Shown here: positions 1-64,000 of the stretch, in pieces
Numbering within the stretch: the first letter of the stretch is position 1
How the letters are laid out: each line of letters starts with the position of its first letter
Origin: Amorphochlora amoebiformis
Taxonomy: Eukaryota; Cercozoa; Chlorarachniophyceae
DNA length: 64,000 nucleotides
Assembly (NCBI GenBank): GCA_054601695.1
Contig: BAAHQB010000251.1
Location: forward strand, 1-64,000
Direction: 5' to 3'
The notes under the pieces: generated by a model
What the model saw: the letters and a program-made list of their open reading frames with translations, nothing else
Told to the model about the DNA's origin: nothing
Database searches by the model: none
Translations under genes and position numbers: made by a program

Positions 1-17760
<17,760 letters not shown>

Positions 17761-17781
17761 CTAATAATTGCTTGCAATGCT

Positions 17782-17834
<53 letters not shown>

Positions 17835-17884
17835 ATATGTATATATGATATGTGAATATACTTAGCTAATAATCGCTTGCAATG

Positions 17885-17930
<46 letters not shown>

Positions 17931-17997
17931 ATGTAAATACATTCCACACAGACACCCATACAACACACAATATCTATTCACACACATATACCATATA
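17761..17997 (+). repeat. 3'-flanking echo after the terminal exon
   Basis: CTTAGCTAATAATTGCTTGC, which spans the stop codon of the amidase gene, recurs once at 17861 after (TA)n. Confidence 0.75.
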
Positions 17998-18057
17998 TCC
18001 CTAACCCTAACCCTAACCCTAACCCTAACCCTAACCCTAACCCTAACCCTAACCCTA
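17998..18057. repeat. Telomere-type CCCTAA array
   Basis: Nine to ten perfect CCCTAA units between the convergent amidase and Yip1-family genes. Confidence 0.97.
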
Positions 18058-18772
18058 TACTGTATACTAAGTCAATAGTACACATCTGTTGACCCACATT
18101 CCAGGAATTAAGACGACAACAGCGCGAGAGAGACATGGACTGGTGGGCTGCCTAGTCGGATCGTTCAACTCTTTCAACTCCATTAGACTATCATACTCTA
18201 TATCTGCCAGCCCTAGTTGACTATGTGGTTACAACACTCTAGCACTGTCATACTGGACTATAAGTTCGAGCTCCAAGATTTTTTTTTTTTTATTTTCTAA
18301 CTAGTTAGAAACTAGTCTAAGCTAGTAAGGCTTAAAGTTGAAGACTCGAAGTTTATAGTTTAAAGTTTATATATTTTAGATTATACACATTGTACCGGTC
18401 CGGCCGTACGTGCGGCTTCAAGTTGTGCTAGTTATAATTCTAAACGACCGTTGATACGCTAGATACCAAGGTTAACACCAGTAACACTCTACACTACTAG
18501 ACTAGTCTAGTAGTACAAGTACTAGAAGTATACAATTATAAGTCCTCTGCACCTTGGTCTAGTTATGACTTGTCTATAGTCACTAGTTAGCATGAGATCA
18601 TCTAAGTGATTCATCTATCTATAGCCTTTGTCTGCATACCTAGATACCTAGATACGAATTCAATTAAGCTAGTAAGAATTCGGATATTGATGCGCATATA
18701 TTTTTCAACTTTCAACACGCCGAACTGCTACGAGTATATATAGATCCAGCTCTCTAGATACTGCTCATTGGA
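18058..18772. other. CTAG-rich intergenic segment
   Basis: Single-copy sequence between two convergent genes. It contains many CTAG tetramers (roughly 20 in 700 bp), often as ACTAGT or palindromic runs such as CTACTAGACTAGTCTAGTAG at about 18495. No exon is visible. It must hold the 3' ends of both transcripts. Confidence 0.7.
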
Positions 18773-19261
18773 CTAGTCATAGTGGAAGAAATACAACTTC
18801 ATCAGAAGAGCTATTGTCGCGTGAATGCCGAGGATTACCGCTAGCAAAATATACCCTGAAAAGAAAATACACACTAAGGAAATCTCGTATGGAGACATAC
18901 AGATGATTTTAGGTATATATAATGATACTCTCTCTATGTATGTACATATTATAAGTTTCGAAATCTATTTATACATATATATATGTGTTTCCGTATATTT
19001 GTTAATGTGCTAGATGTAAATTACAGATGTATATTTATATAGAAATATATACATATATATATATGTATATATTAGTAATATAAATATTTGTATATACATG
19101 TATATATATATATATATATAATATTTATACGTATATATATATATGTATGTATGTATATTTGTAAAATACACACACACACACATATACACTTCACCACGTA
19201 CACATACTATATGTATACATATATACACAACACAACACATACATATATACACACACGCACA

Positions 19262-19314
<53 letters not shown>

Positions 19315-19433
19315 TTATATGTGTATATTATATGTCTACATGGATGGACATTTCCATACATACACATATACATATATACATAAATATATATATATATATA
19401 AATATATATATATACTTCTTTTACATCTTTAAA

Positions 19434-19479
<46 letters not shown>

Positions 19480-21212
19480 TTACTATATGCGTAATATATC
19501 CATAACTGTATTTTAAATATCTTTACATTGAGTATGTATGTATATATCATACATATATATATATATATATATACAATATAATAACCACATGTCCACACAT
19601 TTTCACACATCAACACCTTTGGTCTTGGTACTCCGATTCCTGTCAGGATTTCTGATAATAACCTATCGAGTTAACCAAAAATCAGAACATCCCACCGAAA
19701 CCCGAAACCCGAAATCCGAAACCCCACTCCTAACCCAACCTCTCCACCCGAACCCAATCCCAGCTTACGAGGTTTCCCAAGTTCTTGACTATGAACACAG
19801 ACGATACGGTAAAGCTGAGAAGATAGGGATTGTTAAAGCCACGATTATATCCACTTTTTTGCATTTTTGCGTACCTCACACAGATGGAGATCCAGCGCAC
19901 CAATTCGTTGGGAAGTACACAAATCACGCACGTCGGGATGAAGACGAAGAGGGAGTAACCGTAGATCGAGATCACCTGACATACACACACACAAACACAC
20001 ACACACACACACAAAAACCTATGCGTTAGCTTGAAGAAAAGTGATTTCACGTATATCCCCGAGCTGCTATCTAATCTTCTTGAGGTGTGATTTTTTCGCA
20101 AACGAGCGACTTAATCGAATCCGAGTTGCTTTATACCTCAACGAGGGACTTGGTATGGTTCAGGTGCCCCAAGGCAAACCACACGGAGATGGGAATGATG
20201 GAGATGGACGAGTAGAAAATCCACGCGGCAGTCGTCAGCTTATGAACGTCATATCTACGAGATCACAAAGAAAAAAAAACTTCGGTGGATTCTTTCTCGT
20301 GTACAATCAGAAACTTTTGCTTCTTCTACCTCCATCCAGGGCTCGCCGTAGATAGGTAGTGCGCGATGTTCCCTGAGAATATTTGAGAAGTCCAAGATTT
20401 AGGATACGGAGATGATGGGGATAAAGAGAGATACAGAGTGTGTGGACAGATCACGCCCCAGAGGTTGTAATAAATCTATCTCACCTGTTGCTGCCATCAG
20501 AAATACGAGCGTCGTGCACACCCAGAAGGGCCCATACCTTAAATATTCGTGCAGCAAAAGAACCACATAAGACCACAGCGAAAGGTTTAGTTCGACCTAC
20601 TCTAAGAATATAGTTATCATGTGAACTATCGGTTTGTATATGTACGCACATGTCCGGCTTGCCGTCTTCGACGTAGAAAAGCGGGGAGTTTGGACGGCAG
20701 TCGAGTGTCCGCAGCAATCGACTCACGATCTATCGTAGAATAGAGTTTTCCAATCATAAATACCGGAGGCACACGTGTGATATCAGTATAAGGGGGTCTT
20801 TTGTCATCTAAATTCGTGGAAACACCTGTTCGGTTGAAATGTTGAAGAACTGCTTGTAATATGCAAGGGAGCAAACGCTGGCGTCCTTCGCGTCATCATT
20901 TCCCGCCTGGGTCTATTGGTGTAAAAAGAGTTGCAGTCTCAGTGATTCAACGAGTAGTCGGGCTTAGATGGGTCCGAGAACCTCTTCTAGTAACCCCTCG
21001 TGGTCGTCGTCATCCAGACCTCCCATGTAATCTGGGTTAGAAATAAAGCCAATCTTACTCAAAATTCACTCCAAACTCAGTCATAAATAACTACTCGTTC
21101 TCCGTGGCAAGGGCTCTGATAATCCACTGAACCCCAATCCCCCTCCAGGCTCTCCATCATCAATGACGACCTCGGCGACCGGCACCAGGCCTGAGGTCTC
21201 GTCCGCTCTCAT
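18773..21212 (-). CDS. YIPF1/2-like Yip1-domain membrane protein
   Basis: Multi-pass protein of Golgi/ER membranes that acts with Rab GTPases in vesicle traffic (family knowledge). Exons on the minus strand: 21212-21095, 21031-20982, 20912-20826, 20729-20650, 20537-20485, 20372-20330, 20254-20137, 19975-19875, 19814-19740 (or 19769), 19651-19617, 18855-18773; about 270 residues. After an acidic N-terminus come [32 protein letters not shown] (family motif DLYGPFW), [22 protein letters not shown], then [17 protein letters not shown] and a last helix ending [15 protein letters not shown]. The predicted helices fit the five-segment Yip1 fold. Phases agree at all junctions except around the ninth and tenth exons, where two donor choices exist; the 19740 choice keeps the frame. 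The start ATG at 21212 is the first in frame. The last intron (18856-19616) is largely (TA)n; the others are short and normal. Confidence 0.92.
18856..19616 (-). repeat. (TA)n/(CA)n-filled last intron of the YIPF gene
   Basis: TA and CA/TG dinucleotide repeats. No exon echoes are seen here, unlike the plus-strand genes. Confidence 0.8.
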
Positions 21213-21357
21213 TTCCCGAGAATTTTGTTGCGGAAATTAAAGTTCGGCTTTCTAGGAGAGCAAAATCACACGCATGCCACCACACTGTGACGAATCCCAG
21301 TGACGTAAGCTTAATCCCCGATGTTTTAAATTAAAACTTCGCGTACGCAGGAGAGCA
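21213..21357. promoter_or_regulatory. Putative bidirectional promoter
   Basis: Only 145 bp separate the start codons of the divergent YIPF (minus) and NHL-repeat (plus) genes. The segment has normal composition, in contrast to its surroundings, and contains TGACGTAA at 21301-21308, a CRE/ATF-like site. The promoter role is inferred from position. Confidence 0.5.
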
Positions 21358-43768
<22,411 letters not shown>

Positions 43769-44427
43769 CGCTCGCTTACAAACATTTAGAACAGCAACGT
43801 GAAAAACAAAAAATCAAAATAGTAACGTGTTATGTGATGATCACATTCAACACAGACGTCCGGTTATCATTCCGGCGCCCGGACGAAAAACTAGAAAAAG
43901 TCGGCCCGATGGTCGCCTACCGACATTACGGCGTGTTGGGACTGTTGACACTGGTCGTGTAGGTGTGTACTGTTGACATGTAGGTGTCTCATGGGCTCGT
44001 ATTATAGTGCTTGGTGTGTTGCTGTGGAACTTATTATTATATATTATCATTTTTACTGACATATCCAGCATTAAACAGATTAAGCTAATATCTGCTAGCT
44101 CAGGCAGGCGCGAATGATTAGTTGAGTATCTAGAGTATATACGTATATCATGAATGCAGCCGATGTTGGGTGTATGTATACACATGTATATAAATAACTA
44201 TGCTAGTATGTAAGATAAACAGCAAGGTATAGAGAATAGGCTAGTCATGATCTACTCATTTTCTAGTCAGTATTACTAGTATTATCGTATTAGTGCAGAC
44301 GGTGTAGAATCTAGAGATTCTAGAACTAGTAGAAACTGGAGTATATATCACACAATATCAGTCTGGATATCATTACAATATATCTAGCTATATATAGTAT
44401 ATAAACCTACGCGCATATATATATCTA

Positions 44428-44458
<31 letters not shown>

Positions 44459-44689
44459 CTACTCATTTGTTCGTTCGTACGTCCAGTTTATCTACAGACT
44501 AAGTTCTAGAGTATATGATGAGTCCAAATCCGGGACCTTTTACTACTAGTATTAGTTTCAAGATCTTCCAGTGACTAGAGAGAGACAAAAACGTCTTACT
44601 TATTTTTGTAATTAATGCACGCAATAATCGAGATAATGCAAGACTAGAAGCCTCCCATTCAACAATGTACATGTTTGAGAGTATTTTCG

Positions 44690-44700
<11 letters not shown>
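43769..44700. other. Single-copy, CTAG-rich intergenic segment
   Basis: Normal-composition sequence after the NHL gene. The part from about 44080 to 44640 is rich in CTAG, as at 18058-18772. A short plus-strand frame (43837-43962, 41 codons) is open but unsupported. Confidence 0.55.
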
Positions 44701-44730
<30 letters not shown>

Positions 44731-44913
44731 CTATATCTATCTACTTGTGCTTCTTGTTCTTCCTCGGGCCCTTCTTTAACCTTTATAATTATAAAATAGT
44801 ATCATTGTGTGTGTTTATGTGTTATCTGGGTTATCATCTTGATTTGTCTACGCACATCATGCTAACTCGTTTACGTATAAACACAGAACAGAACACTACA
44901 ATTACACACACAC

Positions 44914-44984
<71 letters not shown>

Positions 44985-45046
44985 ATTTAGTATGTATATA
45001 GGTATATGGAGATATCATTTTTCATATTGTACGCACATATATATAC

Positions 45047-45114
<68 letters not shown>

Positions 45115-45148
45115 TTATACATATGCATTTCAATTTACCTATATATTC

Positions 45149-45192
<44 letters not shown>

Positions 45193-45327
45193 GAATATAA
45201 TATATACATATATATATAGAAATATAAATATATATATATATATATATATAGATATATATCTATGTTATATATACATACACACAAACACACACTCTCAACA
45301 ATTTACATGTATATATATATATATATA

Positions 45328-45389
<62 letters not shown>

Positions 45390-45420
45390 ACATAACCTTC
45401 TCTCGTTAACTTTCTCGTAG
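44701..45420. repeat. (TA)n region
   Basis: TA repeats with a short CA-containing island (44735-44910); no gene seen. Confidence 0.75.
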
Positions 45421-45590
45421 ATTGTGTTGGTCATATCCGTATACCACATATCCGGATCTCCCAGCAGCTGAAGTCACAGAAGACCAGGCAATCATACACA
45501 GGATTCATTGCTCGTGGTATCAAGTTAAGAATTGTATGTTCCGATGCATGAGAGCTAGCAAAGACTGGCTGTGTAAAATGAAGGATTAGG
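45421..45590. CDS. Candidate exon, strand uncertain
   Basis: Plus reading: acceptor TTTCTCGTAG, an open 113-nt frame (45421-45533; HIRISQQLKSQKTRQSY...) and a good donor ATT/GTATGT. Minus reading: acceptor TTTTACACAG at about 45590, an open frame of about 45 codons ending in a stop near 45435, in the phase needed to follow the minus-strand gene at 48260. Both are open, so I cannot choose. The tandem array next to it (45686-46783) contains drifted copies of part of this segment. Confidence 0.35.
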
Positions 45591-45614
45591 ACAAGTGGCT
45601 ATCTGTAGTGTGAG

Positions 45615-45650
<36 letters not shown>

Positions 45651-45685
45651 ATCCGTATTCATGTGTACTGCGTCATATGATATAA

Positions 45686-46683
45686 TGTTTTCAATATCAT
45701 AAATATGGTTCCCCCTATACCTAAGTCAGACTTGTATCGTATAACATGTTGGGATTCATTGTTTTCAATGTCATAAATATGGTTCTCCCTATACCTAAGT
45801 CAGACTTGTATCGTATAGCATGTTGGGATTCATTGTTTTCAATGTCATAAATATGGTTCTCCCTATACCTAAGTCAGACTTGTATCGTATAGCATGTTGG
45901 GATTCATTGTTTTCAATGTCATAAATATGGTTCTCCCTATACCTAAGTCAGACTTGTATCGTATAGCATGTTGGGATTCATTGTTTTCAATGTCATAAAT
46001 ATGGTTCTCCCTATACCTAAGTCAGACTTGTATCGTATAGCATGTTGGGATTCATTGTTTTCAATGTCATAAATATGGTTCCCCCTATACCTAAGTCAGA
46101 CTTGTATCGTATAACATGTTGGGATTCATTGTGCATTGTATGATATAATATATATATATATATATATGTATGTATATATATATATATATATATATATCCC
46201 TATACCTAAGTCAGACTTGTATCGTATAACATGTTGGGATTCATTGTTTTCAATGTCATAAATATGGTTCTCCCTATACCTAAGTCAGACTTGTATCGTA
46301 TAGCATGTTGGGATTCATTGTTTTCAATGTCATAAATATGGTTCTCCCTATACCTAAATTACATGTTGGGATTCATTGTTTTCAATGTCATAAATATGTT
46401 TCTCTATACCTAAGTCAGACTTGTATCGTATAGCATGTTGGGATTCATTGTTTTCAATGTCATAAATATGGTTCTCCCTATACCTAAGTCAGACTTGTAT
46501 CGTATAGCATGTTGGGATTCATTGTTTTCAATGTCATAAATATGGTTCTCCCTATACCTAAGTCAGACTTGTATCGTATAGCATGTTGGGATTCATTGTT
46601 TTCAATGTCATAAATATGGTTCCCCCTATATCTAAGCCAGACTTGTATCGTATGACATGTTGGGATTCATTGTGCATTGTATG

Positions 46684-46724
<41 letters not shown>

Positions 46725-46790
46725 CCCTATACCTAAGTCAGACTTGTATCGTATAACATGTTGGGATTCATTGTGCATTGTATGATATTA
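45686..46790. repeat. 73-74-bp tandem array, about 14 units
   Basis: Unit: TGTTTTCAATGTCATAAATA, TGGTTCTCCCTATACCTAAG, TCAGACTTGTATCGTATAGC, ATGTTGGGATTCAT. Units are nearly identical, with two (TA)n interruptions (46146-46198 and 46686-46724). Parts resemble the GGATTCATTGC...GTATG region of the neighbouring candidate exon. Confidence 0.92.
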
Positions 46791-46796
46791 TATATG

Positions 46797-46829
<33 letters not shown>

Positions 46830-46845
46830 GTATATACACATATAA

Positions 46846-46897
<52 letters not shown>

Positions 46898-46902
46898 AAT
46901 AT

Positions 46903-47124
46903 ATAAGTTCCTCCAGTACGTTATATTTATATCATTCAGGTTCATTCAATGATATACAGGTTGATTACCAGATATCTGGTCATCAAGTATCTATATGTAT
47001 ATGTATATATTTACATATATATACATATATTTATATTATGTATATATATACATATATACACATGTATTGTAAGATGTATATAGTATGATGATTATTATTA
47101 TCACATATATATATATATATATAA

Positions 47125-47165
<41 letters not shown>

Positions 47166-47640
47166 TATAATGTGAAGTTATGTTTTTATATCCGTATAAC
47201 ATATCGGCATTCAAGTGAATTTGAGTGATATTGCTGTAAGGAATGCTACATTATATATATATATATATATACATACACATATACACATACCTAATGTAAA
47301 TACATACATACATACATATATATGTATATATATACATATACACACATAAATATATACACATACACATACAGATACTTGATGACCAGATATCTGGTAATCA
47401 ATAGCTGTATATCATTCAATGAACCTATACACATATAAATATATACATATACATATACAGATACTTGATGACCAGATATCTGGTAATCAATACCTGCATA
47501 TCATTCAATGAACCTACATACATATAAACATATACATATACACACACAGATACTTGATGACCAGATATCTGGTAATCAATACCTGTATATCATTCAATGA
47601 ACCTGAATGATATAAATATAACGTACTGGAGGAACTTATA
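46903..47640. repeat. Inverted repeat, ~90-bp arms
   Basis: 46903-46992 (AAGTTCCTCCAGTACGTTAT to CATCAAGTATCT) is nearly the reverse complement of 47548-47640. Two extra partial copies of the second arm stand at about 47370-47422 and 47458-47512. The spacer is (TA)n. Confidence 0.88.
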
Positions 47641-48012
47641 CATTCTATATATATATATATATCTGGGTTCTCTACTATCTCAAGTTATATCCATATCCGT
47701 TTGAACATATGTGTACTCGTATTTGTATATTGCATGATATGTAGATTGAATATCAGCATATCTTGGGTTCAATATCTGCATATGCAAGTAGTTTTACATG
47801 TGTGAAATATGTGGACATTCATTTGTGCATTGCATATATGTTTACATACTGAATGTTATATGATGTATACAAAATCACATTTGAATGCAATATATAGCTC
47901 CTTGAGGGCTAATAAAAATAGTCTTTTTATAGTACATATAATTTGTATACATACATAGATATATAATACACATTTCTATATATATATATATATATGCATA
48001 TATATATATATG

Positions 48013-48110
<98 letters not shown>

Positions 48111-48176
48111 CTTTGTACATATGAACTCCTTAACGGGCAAATATCCGCTCTCATGTAACACATGTAAATATGGAGG

Positions 48177-48229
<53 letters not shown>

Positions 48230-48259
48230 TATATAGATATCGATATATACATATACGAC
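47641..48259 (-). repeat. (TA)n with two 3' echoes of the minus-strand exon 48319-48260
   Basis: At about 48117-48170 and 47895-47935 lie drifted copies of the minus-strand exon's 3' part (plus-strand CTCCTTGAGGG-TAATAA, CTCCTTAACGGGC). These are downstream of that exon on its own strand, so the echo rule also holds on the minus strand. Confidence 0.65.
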
Positions 48260-49998
<1,739 letters not shown>

Positions 49999-50219
49999 TT
50001 TTGACGATGTGGGATATCTTACGGCATATATGACGAATAATGATCTATTAAATATTTTTATAAAAAGTAGGAGATATCGTACATATAAAGATAGGATATA
50101 TGAGTATCCCGATTTAGATATCTGGTAAGTATTATATTTTGTCTTCCTGGCACGTGTCCAGGGTGCGATGGCCATAGAGGCCCTTCGGTATGTTTTCCGA
50201 AGCACACTCGCGTCCAATT

Positions 50220-50530
50220 CACATTATTCCACGCGATTTTGGGGATATCAATTCAACGGAAATATCCATTCTTTTTCGAATATGTGAATTAAAACATCTC
50301 GAAGTGTCCAGAAATACAAGGATTTCGCACTGATTTGTACCTCAGAGAGCGCGCGAGAGAGAAGAGAGCCACAGAGAGTGAGAGAGAGAGAGCTGAAAGG
50401 GGAAAGAGCATATATAGAGAGAGACTCTGACACATACAGAGAGTGTGAGTGAGAGAGCGAAGATAGAATGAATCTAGAGAAGAGAGGAGAAAGAGTAGGC
50501 AGATTCCCGCCTTATATATAGACCCATATA
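50220..50530. promoter_or_regulatory. Region upstream of the minus gene with a GA/CT tract
   Basis: A GAGAGA-rich stretch (about 50345-50475) between the mitochondrial-type gene and the next plus-strand gene. It is pyrimidine on the minus (coding) strand. A promoter or 5'-UTR role is inferred only from position. Confidence 0.35.
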
Positions 50531-63338
<12,808 letters not shown>

Positions 63339-63486
63339 ATCCTCTATGCCTAACATACCATCCTATATATATATGTATATATATATATATATCTGTACAT
63401 ATATAAATAGATGTACATGCATATATAGCTACTAATGTATGTACATATATACATATATATACTTGTTTACATATATATAATATATG

Positions 63487-63572
<86 letters not shown>

Positions 63573-63573
63573 A

Positions 63574-63645
<72 letters not shown>

Positions 63646-63745
63646 TACATAAGTATATATAATATATGTATGTATATTTACATCATTTACACATATATTT
63701 AACATATACATTTATATGCGTATATCTACACTCATATATTATATG

Positions 63746-63825
<80 letters not shown>

Positions 63826-64000
63826 AATACATATTATATATATACGGCAGAAGTGAATTATATACATATATATATATTTATATTTTCATATGTACATATA
63901 TATATATATGTAAATATATATATATATATACATATTAGTATCTCTCTAAATATATATAAGTATTTATATACATGTATATCCATTTATATAAATACATACA
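63339..64000. repeat. (TA)n tract at the window end
   Basis: TA repeats with a small island near 63840 (CGGCAGAAGTGAATT); nothing else supported. Confidence 0.8.

Noticed and set aside
17998-18057. A true chromosome end
   Set aside because: Genes continue on both sides and telomere-type arrays recur many times inside introns, so these are interstitial.
43837-43962. A 41-codon plus-strand frame with a hydrophobic end, and a minus-strand frame over 43847-44185
   Set aside because: No splice sites, family match or neighbouring support; both are probably chance frames in single-copy DNA.

Overview
The window is nuclear DNA from a microbial eukaryote with short exons (about 11-440 nt) in introns made almost wholly of low-complexity sequence: (TA)n, TTAGGG/CCCTAA telomere-type repeats, (CT)n and (CG)n. 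The species cannot be fixed from the sequence. The telomere-type unit is TTAGGG, and giant TA-rich introns of this kind make me think of a protist such as a rhizarian, but that is a weak guess. Most long open frames (poly Tyr-Ile, Thr-Leu, Asn-Pro, Ser-Leu, Arg-Ala) are translated microsatellites, not genes.

I chained the non-repetitive islands into genes using splice sites, reading phase and known protein families. (1) 1559-17760, plus: protein N-terminal glutamine amidohydrolase (NTAQ1/WDYHV1). Its 5' end lies outside the window and it carries a novel C-terminal tail. (2) 18773-21212, minus: YIPF1/2-like Yip1-domain membrane protein, apparently complete, convergent with gene 1. (3) 21358-43768, plus: a protein of about 600 residues with a hydrophobic N-terminus and about six NHL repeats, in about 31 exons over 22 kb. 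It is head-to-head with gene 2, with 145 bp between the start codons. (4) 49998 down to about 48260 or lower, minus: an unrecognised protein with a mitochondrial-type N-terminus. (5) about 51281 to about 63338, plus: an unrecognised charged protein ending in a PDZ-like segment.

The notable observation is how the introns are built. Around many exons there are truncated copies of that exon's own edge, separated by (TA)n. Copies of the acceptor plus the 5' part lie only upstream of the full exon, and copies of the 3' part plus the donor lie only downstream. I call these exon-edge echoes; single exons have up to about 35. A second class of introns consists almost entirely of telomere-type repeats, with splice sites at or inside the repeat. 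The last 2 kb also hold a very large (CG)n/(CA)n block.

The genes are housekeeping or signalling genes with no shared pathway visible: N-degron (NTAQ1), Golgi traffic (YIPF), a secreted or lumenal propeller (NHL), a mitochondrial protein and a PDZ-like protein. Between convergent genes 1 and 2, and after gene 3, lie short single-copy segments rich in CTAG.
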